Source of the DNA: Rhodoblastus acidophilus
GTDB taxonomy: Bacteria > Pseudomonadota > Alphaproteobacteria > Rhizobiales > Beijerinckiaceae
NCBI RefSeq assembly: GCF_025961575.1
Contig: NZ_JAOQNX010000015.1
Span: 1 to 64,000 of the forward strand
Direction: 5' to 3'
DNA length: 64,000 nt
The translations under genes were made by a program, and so were the position numbers. The notes below the pieces were generated by a model. The model was given only the letters and a program-made list of their open reading frames with translations. It was not told the DNA's origin and did not search any database. The first letter of the stretch is position 1. Each line of letters starts with the position of its first letter. Shown piece by piece: positions 1 to 6,727 of this stretch.

Positions 1-445
1 ACACTCGAGCTTCACAGCTCAAAAGTATCGCGATGAACTTAAGATACGTGATCGTCGGTTTGTTCCTCATGAAAGACCTTCAAGTTTCCTCGAAGATCAA
101 CGCAAGGACTTCCGCCGTCCACGTTTCTCTTTCTTCCGATGCGATTGTCAAACAGCAGGGCCAAAGAATTTAAGCCTCACACCCTAAGGTGTCAACCCGA
201 TCCTTCAGCGACACGTCATCCCCGGCGACCTAGCCGGCCAAACCAAGAAGGTTCAGTTGAAGACGCGTCAGCGTCCGCCGCCAGTGACCGGCAGCGACGC
301 CGTCGATGTCCGGCTTATAGGACCTCCCCGATCGAACCGTCAAGCGCCTTTTTCAAAAAAGTTGCATTATTTCGAAATTTGCAGATTAATGCGTTTGGAA
401 ACATGCACTTACGCACATCATGAAGCCCTTACGCTCCCGCTGCGC
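1..445. other. Left-edge stretch without a recognisable gene
   Basis: No open frame here shows a family signature, a credible ribosome binding site or consistent codon bias; the short frames on the plus strand look random. The part from about 340 to 420 is AT-richer than the rest of the window and could hold promoter sequence, but no specific element can be supported. The stretch ends at the terminator of the DUF1217 operon. Confidence 0.5.
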
Positions 446-472
446 AAAAAAAAACGGCCGCGTCAGCGGCCG
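446..472 (-). terminator. Rho-independent terminator of the DUF1217 operon
   Basis: A perfect 7-bp GC stem (CGGCCGC / GCGGCCG, loop of four) is followed on the minus strand by nine T residues. It lies about 25 bp past the stop codon of the DUF1217 gene and should end that operon. Confidence 0.9.
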
Positions 473-495
473 GATCAATCAGCGATCGGGATCGT

Positions 496-1290
496 TCAGT
501 AACCGCCAAGCCTGAGGTTCTGCAGGCTCATCAGCGTGCTGGAGCTCATCATCGTGCCGGAGGAACTGGAGGAGTCGAACAAGCTGAGCACCAGATTTGC
601 GCTTGAGGTCCCCGCCCCCGGGTTCTGGACGTCATACTGCGCCGTGAAGCGCTCAAGGAATTTCTGCACCTTGGCGCTGTCCTTGAAATCCGAATATTTG
701 AGCAGCTTGTCAAAGCGCGCCGCCTGCGTGTCGACGTTCTGCACCGACGTATAGGACGAAATGCCCAACGTCGTCTGCACGACCTTCAGCAGGTTCGTGT
801 CCGCGAGAATACTGTAGCCATCGGTGATGCTCGACGCATGGTCGCGAAAATAGAGGGCCAACTGCACGCCGGGGTTGGTCTGCCCCTGATTCGTCTCCAG
901 CGTTTGCATGACATATTTGTCGACCACGCCCTGCTGCGCCGCCGTCTGCTGGGTGGTGGCTTTTCCAAGGGTGGCGAAATCGAAAACCTTCACCAGAGCG
1001 GTGATCTTGGGATTGTTAAGCTTGACGGCCAGCGCCTTGGAGCCGGACAAACCCTGCTCAAGCGCGGTCTGGATCATTTTCTTCGCATAGGTCATGTCGC
1101 CAAGGCCGAAGGCGTTCATGACATAATTGAACAGGCGGGTGTTTTTCACCAATTGCTCGGCGCTGGTGACCTTGCCGATATTGGCCTGGTAATATTTGGT
1201 CGCCTGCGACACCACGGGGTCCGCAGCCGTCAGCTTCTGATAGCGGGAAAGATTTTTGGAGATTTGCAGGTAATCTATAAAGGTGCTCAC
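496..1290 (-). CDS. DUF1217 family flagellar-cluster protein
   Basis: A 264-residue protein that begins with GTG (STFIDYLQISKNLSRYQK...) and matches the DUF1217 family, which in Rhizobiales is encoded inside flagellar clusters and is thought to act in flagellar assembly, although its exact role is not settled. No signal peptide or membrane segment is visible. The C-terminus is rich in Ser and ends LRLGGY. The GTG start overlaps the stop of the upstream small gene (GTGA), so translation is coupled, and a strong terminator follows. The unit begins with the shared flagellar box at 2028-2042, which supports a flagellar job. Confidence 0.8.
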   Translation of the reverse strand: MSTFIDYLQISKNLSRYQKLTAADPVVSQATKYYQANIGKVTSAEQLVKNTRLFNYVMNAFGLGDMTYAKKMIQTALEQGLSGSKALAVKLNNPKITALVKVFDFATLGKATTQQTAAQQGVVDKYVMQTLETNQGQTNPGVQLALYFRDHASSITDGYSILADTNLLKVVQTTLGISSYTSVQNVDTQAARFDKLLKYSDFKDSAKVQKFLERFTAQYDVQNPGAGTSSANLVLSLFDSSSSSGTMMSSSTLMSLQNLRLGGY

Positions 1291-1544
1291 GATGGGGTCT
1301 CCGCAACGGGGTCGCGCGAGGTCAAGGACAGACCGAAGGCCTCCTGCGGAACTGGCGTGCAATCGATCAACCGCAGGCTTGGCCCACGCACCCGGTCTCC
1401 CGCAGAGGCCTGCGCCGCTATGGCGTGCAGCTCTCGCAGGCAGAGCGCCACGGAATCGGCCACCTGCATGTCGCGTCGCCCCTGAATCGGCGCATTGCGC
1501 AAGGCTCGGTGGATCGCTTCCAGGCGATTGATGATTTTTTCCAT
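1287..1544 (-). CDS. Small conserved-looking protein in the DUF1217 operon
   Basis: An 85-residue acidic-to-neutral soluble protein starting MEKIINRLEAIHRALRN; the first part looks like an amphipathic helix. I do not recognise the family. A GTG immediately before the ATG is an alternative start. Its stop overlaps the GTG of the DUF1217 gene. Upstream, the TGA of another frame overlaps its start (TGATG), which suggests that something is translated into it. It is probably a partner or chaperone of the DUF1217 protein, but that is inference from position only. Confidence 0.55.
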   Translation of the reverse strand: MEKIINRLEAIHRALRNAPIQGRRDMQVADSVALCLRELHAIAAQASAGDRVRGPSLRLIDCTPVPQEAFGLSLTSRDPVAETPS

Positions 1545-1628
1545 CACGGCGTCCGTCCTGTTCTTCTGGACGGAGCTTCCGCAAGCCCGGTTAATTTCGC
1601 TTCAACTTCCGCGAGAAAATGCGTTCGA

Positions 1629-1985
1629 TCACGCTCCGAGAGCGCGGTGTGTCGGCGGAGCGTAAACGGCCGAGGCGCGGGAGAGATTGCGCTGGTCCAT
1701 CTTGGCCGCCAAGGTTTCGGCGAAGGCGCTGGCGATGCCGCTCGCGCGCGGCTGCGCGACATCCATAGCCTGCGGGGCCGGTGCTGCGACGGGCGCCGGC
1801 GCGGCGGCCGGTTGGGCGTATTCCGCGCGCGGCTGCGGCTGCGGCATGGTGTTCTGCAAGATGTCACAAAGCTCGTTGATGGAGCGATCCAGCGAAACGA
1901 GCGCGCGATATTCAGGAACCTGGAGCAGGCGCTGACGCATTTCCTCCCGAAGCGCGCGCATGGACTCGAGAATTTCGTGGGGCAT
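1629..1985 (-). CDS. Hypothetical protein, first gene of the DUF1217 operon
   Basis: A 118-residue protein starting MPHEILESMRALREEMRQ. The first 50 residues are helical and charged and contain LDRSINELCDIL. A Pro/Ala/Gln-rich linker follows (about 58-85), then a short conserved-looking tail (AFAETLAAKMDQRNLSRAS). The ATG at 1985 is chosen over an upstream start because GGAGG lies nine bases before it. The flagellar box ends 42 bp upstream. Family not recognised. After its stop, another frame continues with coding-like sequence to the start of the next gene, so the C-terminus may be affected by a frameshift. Confidence 0.6.
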   Translation of the reverse strand: MPHEILESMRALREEMRQRLLQVPEYRALVSLDRSINELCDILQNTMPQPQPRAEYAQPAAAPAPVAAPAPQAMDVAQPRASGIASAFAETLAAKMDQRNLSRASAVYAPPTHRALGA

Positions 1986-2027
1986 CGAATCAATCCTCCG
2001 TATCAGACGCCCCAACAATCCGCGTGA

Positions 2028-2042
2028 AAACTGGCGCGAGGC
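2028..2042 (-). promoter_or_regulatory. Flagellar box before the DUF1217 operon
   Basis: Read on the minus strand the sequence is GCCTCGCGCCAGTTT, one of ten similar 15-mers in this window. It ends 42 bp before the ATG at 1985. The same GCCTCGCGCCAG core occurs in front of motA, flgF and the TPR/glycosyltransferase gene. The binding factor is unknown; FtcR is the candidate. Confidence 0.7.
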
Positions 2043-2137
2043 TTTCGTTTCCTACGAAAGCTTCGCAAAAGGATTCGGTTTTTTACTGGAACGGACGGGA
2101 TGAGCCCGTCCAAGCCGCCCAAAGGACCGCCGACCTC

Positions 2138-2476
2138 ATGATCGCCACCTGTTTCTCTGCGTCGGACGACATTTCAGTCGTTGCGAACAGCCCCGCGATT
2201 CTGCGCCTGCGCCTGCTTGAAATGCAATTCGCCGCCGCCGGCCCGCTGCCGGAGTCGCAGCGTCAATCGACCTATGACCTGATCGGCGCGCTGAAGCGCA
2301 CCATTGCGGAAAAGCCCTGCCTCAGCTTCGCCGATGTCGTCGCCAAGCTGAAAACCTGCGACGAGTTGCGGCGCGACGGCATCGGCGAACGGGCGGACGA
2401 TTCGCAACTGGACATGATGCGCAACGCCTTCGCCGACCTTCGCGACCAGGCGCGCCAGCTTCAGCCGGCCGCCTAA
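2138..2476 (+). CDS. Hypothetical protein beside the PilZ gene
   Basis: A 112-residue protein starting MIATCFSASDDISVVANS. The body (AILRLRLLEMQFAAAGPLP...) is predicted helical and has no signal peptide or membrane segment. The start at 2138 is preferred to one at 2024 because AGGA lies about 12 bases upstream and the extra N-terminal residues look non-coding. It is followed after 12 bp by the PilZ-domain gene and is probably cotranscribed with it. Family not recognised. Confidence 0.5.
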   Translation: MIATCFSASDDISVVANSPAILRLRLLEMQFAAAGPLPESQRQSTYDLIGALKRTIAEKPCLSFADVVAKLKTCDELRRDGIGERADDSQLDMMRNAFADLRDQARQLQPAA

Positions 2477-2488
2477 TCCGAGCGCCCC

Positions 2489-2935
2489 ATGGCCCCGCGT
2501 GACCTGACTGCTGAGAAAATCTCGCTCGGCCGCCCCTCCATTTTCGACCTGTTCCGGCGCAAGCCGCGCGGCGAAGTCACGTATAGCGTGCTTTCGAACG
2601 GACCGGCCGCCTTCGCGGACGAGCGCCGCGACGCGCCGCGACGGCGGACGCGCCTGCGCTCCGGCAAGGTTTTGGACCGCGCCAACGCCTTTGTGGTGGA
2701 AACCTCGATCCTCGACCGCTCCGCCGGCGGCCTGCGCCTCCGCCTGGCGCGCGACTGCGAGGCGCCCGAGATCTTTCATCTGTTCGACGACGAAACCGAG
2801 AGCATCTTCGCCTATCGCGTGATCTGGAGACGTCAGAACACGCTGGGCGCCCGCATGCTGCCGGGCGGCCCCATTCCGGCGACGCGCCGGCAGATCATCG
2901 AATTGCGCGGAAAATTCTACGCCATCAAGGATTGA
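2489..2935 (+). CDS. PilZ-domain protein
   Basis: A 148-residue protein with the two sequence marks of a PilZ c-di-GMP-binding domain: an arginine-rich RRRTRLRSGKV segment (about residues 51-61) and DRSAGGLRLRL about 20 residues later, matching the RxxxR and [D/N]xSxxG motifs. Family members bind c-di-GMP and often act on motility or surface polysaccharide. It sits between a flagellar operon and ftcR, so a link between c-di-GMP and the flagellum is plausible. A strong hairpin terminator separates it from the convergent ftcR. Confidence 0.75.
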   Translation: MAPRDLTAEKISLGRPSIFDLFRRKPRGEVTYSVLSNGPAAFADERRDAPRRRTRLRSGKVLDRANAFVVETSILDRSAGGLRLRLARDCEAPEIFHLFDDETESIFAYRVIWRRQNTLGARMLPGGPIPATRRQIIELRGKFYAIKD

Positions 2936-2989
2936 CGGCCCGCGACCTCGCCAGGCGCGGCCAGCGCCACCTGAGCCCGCATCACGCAA

Positions 2990-3018
2990 AAAGGCCGCGC
3001 GGGGGAGGCGCGGCCTTT
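2990..3018. terminator. Bidirectional terminator between the PilZ gene and ftcR
   Basis: Perfect 11-bp arms AAAGGCCGCGC and GCGCGGCCTTT surround a 7-base G-rich loop. The A and T ends let it work for both convergent genes. Confidence 0.85.
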
Positions 3019-3037
3019 CGCAAACGGGATGCCCCGG

Positions 3038-3709
3038 TCAGTTGAGCGTCAGGCAATAGCCGAGGTAACGCTTGGAATCGATGGGGTCGTAACCCAGGCG
3101 GTGGCGCAATTTCTTGCGCAGCTTGCTGATGTGGCTTTCCACCACATCCTCTTCGACCTCATCGTCAAAAAGACCATAGATCGCATTGAAAATCTGGGTT
3201 TTTGTCACCCGCTTCGATTGGTTCTGAACCAAATATTCGAGGATGCGGCGTTCGCGGCGCGGCAGCGGCAGCGCGGTGCCCCCGACCTCGGGGTCGCGGC
3301 CGTCGAAATAGACGCGCATTTCGCCGACGATCTTATATTCGGGCTGGGCCTCCTTGCGGCGGCGGATGGCGCCGACACGGGCCATGATCTCGCGCACATG
3401 AACGGGCTTGCGGACGACATCGTCCATGCCGGCGGCGAACAGCTCAAGAGTCTGCTCTAGCGACGGCGAGTCGTTCAGAGCGATCACGGGCGCGACGCAG
3501 CGTTCGCGGATCAGGCGCGGGAAGGCCTCGCGGTTGGAGCAGTCCCCGATGAGGAAGGCCTCGACCGCCTGGAGATCGGGTTTGTTGGCGCCCGACACCC
3601 ATTCCTCGAATTCGTCCGGGCGCAGGCCCGTCGAAGCCACGCCTTCCCGGTCGAAACTGGTCGCGTAACCCGACTTTACGATCTCGCGATCATCCACAAT
3701 GACGAACAT
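3038..3709 (-). CDS. ftcR: FtcR/Rem-type flagellar transcription regulator
   Basis: A 223-residue OmpR-like regulator that closely follows Brucella FtcR and Sinorhizobium Rem along its whole length, including the landmarks [33 protein letters not shown] and [13 protein letters not shown]. The N-terminal half is a receiver-like fold (about 1-115) and the C-terminal half a winged-helix DNA-binding domain (about 125-223). As in the relatives, the usual phospho-acceptor Asp region is replaced ([10 protein letters not shown]), so it probably works without phosphorylation. FtcR/Rem activates flagellar operons. It is transcribed alone, with a CtrA-type site about 80 bp upstream. Confidence 0.93.
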   Translation of the reverse strand: MFVIVDDREIVKSGYATSFDREGVASTGLRPDEFEEWVSGANKPDLQAVEAFLIGDCSNREAFPRLIRERCVAPVIALNDSPSLEQTLELFAAGMDDVVRKPVHVREIMARVGAIRRRKEAQPEYKIVGEMRVYFDGRDPEVGGTALPLPRRERRILEYLVQNQSKRVTKTQIFNAIYGLFDDEVEEDVVESHISKLRKKLRHRLGYDPIDSKRYLGYCLTLN

Positions 3710-3787
3710 GCCATCCCCCGTTCCCGAAAATCCATTTCAGTCCCGCGTGCGCCGCAGCGAACACACGCTCAAGTTGTGGCAATATGG

Positions 3788-3803
3788 TTAACGAAGGATT
3801 AAC
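3788..3803. promoter_or_regulatory. CtrA-type binding site upstream of ftcR
   Basis: TTAA-N7-TTAAC is present exactly, and because the site is nearly symmetrical the complementary strand also reads TTAA-N7-TTAAC. It lies 79 bp before the ftcR start codon. CtrA is the alphaproteobacterial cell-cycle and motility regulator. Binding here is inferred from the match only. Confidence 0.75.
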
Positions 3804-3934
3804 AATGGCAAAGCTGTCCCATAAAAGGGCACGCTAGGATCGCTCCCTTATGATTTGGTTGATATTTTTTGGAGCATTCTCACCAGGTTTCCGGTGACCG
3901 CCCACGGCGCCACACCTAACTGCCGGTTGTGTTT

Positions 3935-4330
3935 ATGCGTACGCGTTCCGCTTCCTCGCCCCACCAGGGCGATTTCGCGTCGGTTCTGGCCTCGCTGGAG
4001 GGGGAGACGCGCGATTTTTTCCGCCCGGTCGCCGGCGTCGGAGGACTCTGGACCAAGAGCTGCGGCGAGGTCTATGACGCGGCGACCATCGCCAGCGCCT
4101 ATGCCGAGCATCAACCGGCCGTCGCCGAACACAGGCCGGACATTCCCGATTTCGCCGAGATCGCCGCGGAAATCGCCGCCGCCCGAGACGCGGCCGAGCT
4201 GCACCGGTTGCGCAGGGTGATGGCGCGCGCCGCCCATCCGGATCGCGTCCCCAGCGAAAGACGCGCGGAAGCGGAGCGGCTGATGGCGCGGGTCAACGCC
4301 GCCATCGACGAAGCGCTCGCCTGCACTTAA
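3935..4330 (+). CDS. J-domain-like small protein
   Basis: A 131-residue protein whose C-terminal third (RLRRVMARAAHPDRVPSERRAEAERLMARVNAAIDEAL) resembles DnaJ helices II and III, with an HPD tripeptide and the usual following helix ending in NAA(Y/I)D. The N-terminal part is not recognisable. No ribosome binding site is obvious; a GTG two codons upstream is an alternative start. Its TAA overlaps the TAA of the convergent transglycosylase gene in a shared TTAA. A co-chaperone-like role is possible but only weakly supported. Confidence 0.55.
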   Translation: MRTRSASSPHQGDFASVLASLEGETRDFFRPVAGVGGLWTKSCGEVYDAATIASAYAEHQPAVAEHRPDIPDFAEIAAEIAAARDAAELHRLRRVMARAAHPDRVPSERRAEAERLMARVNAAIDEALACT

Positions 4331-4914
4331 GCCCCGCCCATCCCGCAAAACTTGCGCGCATTGTCGGTCCAGCCGCCGAAACCGCTGCGCACCATATTGG
4401 CGATGACGGCGCAGACATATTTCTTCTGCGCGTAATTGTTGTCGGGCCCGGCGTTGTAGCGCGCCACCGCGAGGGTCCAGCTCGTTTCCTTTGCGTAAAG
4501 CTGTTTCAGGAATCGCGCGGCATAGGCGACATTGAGCCGCTCGTCGAACATGGCGGCCAGCGAGGAAAAATTCTGACCGTGATAGCGGTGGTTGATCTGC
4601 ATGCAGCCGATGTCGATGAATTTCGCGCCGCGCGCCTTGGCCTCGCTGAATTTCGCCATGGCCTCCGGCAGGCTCGCGGAGGAGACCGCGACCCCGTCGA
4701 CATTCATCGCATAGGGCTGCAATTGGCCGCGCGCGCCCGTTTCGGTGAGACCCACCGAATAGAGCACGTAGAGCGGAATGTTTTCGGCGCGCGCGGCGCG
4801 CGCCATCTCGCGCTCGCAGGGGCCGAGCTTGGGCTCCGCCGCCGCCACGCTAGAGATAAAGACCGCGATCGCCGGCAGAGCCGCGCGGATCGCGGGAAAC
4901 ATCGCTCGGTTCAT
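4327..4914 (-). CDS. Exported lytic transglycosylase, last gene of the fliF operon
   Basis: A 195-residue protein with an N-terminal signal peptide (cleavage likely after VAAA at about 26) and a soluble lytic transglycosylase fold. The catalytic Glu is E58 in GLTETG, followed by GCMQINHRYHG and the VARYNAGPD motif. It would cut peptidoglycan strands in the periplasm. FlgJ of this cluster has no muramidase domain, so this enzyme is a good candidate to open the wall for the flagellar rod. The start codon lies inside fliK (65-bp overlap in another frame); it is chosen because the signal peptide begins there. Confidence 0.85.
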   Translation of the reverse strand: MNRAMFPAIRAALPAIAVFISSVAAAEPKLGPCEREMARAARAENIPLYVLYSVGLTETGARGQLQPYAMNVDGVAVSSASLPEAMAKFSEAKARGAKFIDIGCMQINHRYHGQNFSSLAAMFDERLNVAYAARFLKQLYAKETSWTLAVARYNAGPDNNYAQKKYVCAVIANMVRSGFGGWTDNARKFCGMGGA

Positions 4915-6727
4915 TCCCACTGTCCTGAGATTGGCGCCCCGAAGAGGTCTGACGCTGCCGGGTCGATTCGGATTCGCCCTGCCCCCCCGAGGCGCCGAAG
5001 GACGAGCCGGACATTTGCGGCGAAGCCCCCTGGCCCGACGGCCCGCCTTGCGCGCCGCTGGACGAGGAGTCGCCGGACATGCCCGCGGCGCTCGAACTGA
5101 TCGCGACGCCGCCGAGGCCGAGGCCGGCGTCATGGAGCTGGCTTTCCAGCGCGACGCTCTTGTCCGAAATCATGCGGGCGGTTTCGCCGCGATCCGCGAC
5201 AAAAGACAGCTCCAACCGGTCGCCGGAGCTTTTCATCTTGACCTGGAGACCGCCGAGGTCCTGCGGCGTCAGCGTGATCTCGAGGTCGCGGCGCAGGGCG
5301 GGCGTGGGCGTCGGCGGCGGATCGCGCAACTGCGTCGCAGCCGAAGAAGCCGAAGCCTGCACGGCCGCGCTCGAAGCGGGCGCTTGCGCCGCCGCGGGGA
5401 GACTGAAGGACGCGACCTGCGCGAAAGACGCAAGCGGCTCGGCCGCCTGCCCCCGGACATTGGCGTTTTGCAACGCCGCCTTTTCAAAAGACGTCTTTTC
5501 AACAGAGGCTTTTTCGCGCGACGCCTTGTCGCCGGACGAATCTTCGCCGGATGCGTTCCCACCAGACGCGCTCCCGCCGGGCGTGTTGTCCCCGGGGCCG
5601 GCGTTCCTGCCGGAAAAGGACGGCGACGAAGCGGCGCCGCTGAGCTTGGCGTCGACCGGAGGCAACCAGCTCTGCTGCGACACCACGTGAACCGACGTCG
5701 TCTCGGCGGGCTCGGGCTCCGAAGCCGTCGCCTCCGTCCGGGGTTTCGCGGGGCTCGCAAGGGCGGCGCCGATGCGCGCGACCGAATCGCTCGCCGAAGG
5801 CGTGGCGGCTGCGCCGGCAAGCGCCGTCGCGGAGCCGGCCGCAGCGGCGGCCGCAACCGAGGAAGCCGGCGCGGCGAGCACTTGCGCGATCTGCGCCGCA
5901 GCCTGCTGAGCCGTCGCGACGGCCGCGTCCGGCGCCTGAACCGGCGGCGCAAGACCTCCGGTGGCGGGGTCCGTGGTCGAAGCCGATGGCGCCGACGCGC
6001 CCGATCCCGAATCGCTGTCGGATATCGCCTTGGCCGGCGCCGCCGTGGGCGTCACAGCCGCGGCAAACGCGTTGGACGGTCGCGCCGAGAAGTCGGCCCG
6101 GAAAGGCGCCTCTTGCTGGACCGCCGCATCCTGGCGGGACGCGGGGACCGAGAATTTTGCCGGCGCATCGGCGCGGGGCGCGGGCTCGGCGCTCGCCGTG
6201 TCCTGCGTCGTCTGAGCCAGCGCCGCGCTCCCCGGCGCCAAAGTCCCGGAAAATATCTGAGGTGAAGCCGCAGCGGCGGTCGAGACCGTCGCCGTTGACG
6301 CCGACGCACTGGCGGACGTCGAGGCGGCGGCGGTTGAGGCGTCGGACGTCGAGGCGGCCGACGCAAGCGTCGGCGCCTCGCTCTGGCCGGCCCCAACGGC
6401 GGGGGACGCGGGCGCCGCCGTCGCATCCAGCCAGGCGACGGCCATGCGGCTGACCAGCCGCCCGCTGGCGGCGAGCGGAGAGGCCTTGGCGTTGTCCTGG
6501 ACGTCGAGCAATTGGGACAGGCATGAGGCTGCGGAGTCGCCGTCCGCCGCCGCGAAGGCTCCGGACTCTCCGGGGTCTGCCGTCGATGTCGAGGCGTCGG
6601 CCTCCTCGGCGGTTTGCGCCAGCGCCGCGTCGAAGGCGGAGACATCGGCAAAAGCGTCGCGTGACGTCTTGCGCGACAACGCCAACGCGCCGGCGTCCTG
6701 CAACATCGTCTCCGCCGTCCTCATCAT
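4850..6727 (-). CDS. fliK: Flagellar hook-length control protein FliK
   Basis: A 625-residue protein that is mostly Ala/Ser/Gly/Pro-rich and low in complexity, with a recognisable FliK C-terminal domain near residues 475-545 (DLEITLTPQDLGGLQVKMK, then ETARMISDKSVALESQLHDAGL). FliK is an exported ruler that sets hook length and switches the export gate through FlhB. The long disordered N-terminal part fits the ruler role. It starts at ATGATG overlapping the stop of motC and is the fifth gene of the fliF operon. The C-terminal tail after the domain is Ser/Gly-rich and overlaps the transglycosylase gene. Confidence 0.88.
   Translation of the reverse strand: MMRTAETMLQDAGALALSRKTSRDAFADVSAFDAALAQTAEEADASTSTADPGESGAFAAADGDSAASCLSQLLDVQDNAKASPLAASGRLVSRMAVAWLDATAAPASPAVGAGQSEAPTLASAASTSDASTAAASTSASASASTATVSTAAAASPQIFSGTLAPGSAALAQTTQDTASAEPAPRADAPAKFSVPASRQDAAVQQEAPFRADFSARPSNAFAAAVTPTAAPAKAISDSDSGSGASAPSASTTDPATGGLAPPVQAPDAAVATAQQAAAQIAQVLAAPASSVAAAAAAGSATALAGAAATPSASDSVARIGAALASPAKPRTEATASEPEPAETTSVHVVSQQSWLPPVDAKLSGAASSPSFSGRNAGPGDNTPGGSASGGNASGEDSSGDKASREKASVEKTSFEKAALQNANVRGQAAEPLASFAQVASFSLPAAAQAPASSAAVQASASSAATQLRDPPPTPTPALRRDLEITLTPQDLGGLQVKMKSSGDRLELSFVADRGETARMISDKSVALESQLHDAGLGLGGVAISSSAAGMSGDSSSSGAQGGPSGQGASPQMSGSSFGASGGQGESESTRQRQTSSGRQSQDSGNEPSDVSRDPRGSAGDRGLYL

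Noticed and set aside
139-502. Two overlapping plus-strand frames at the left edge
   Set aside because: No ribosome binding site, no recognisable domain, and Arg/Pro/Ser-rich random-like products.
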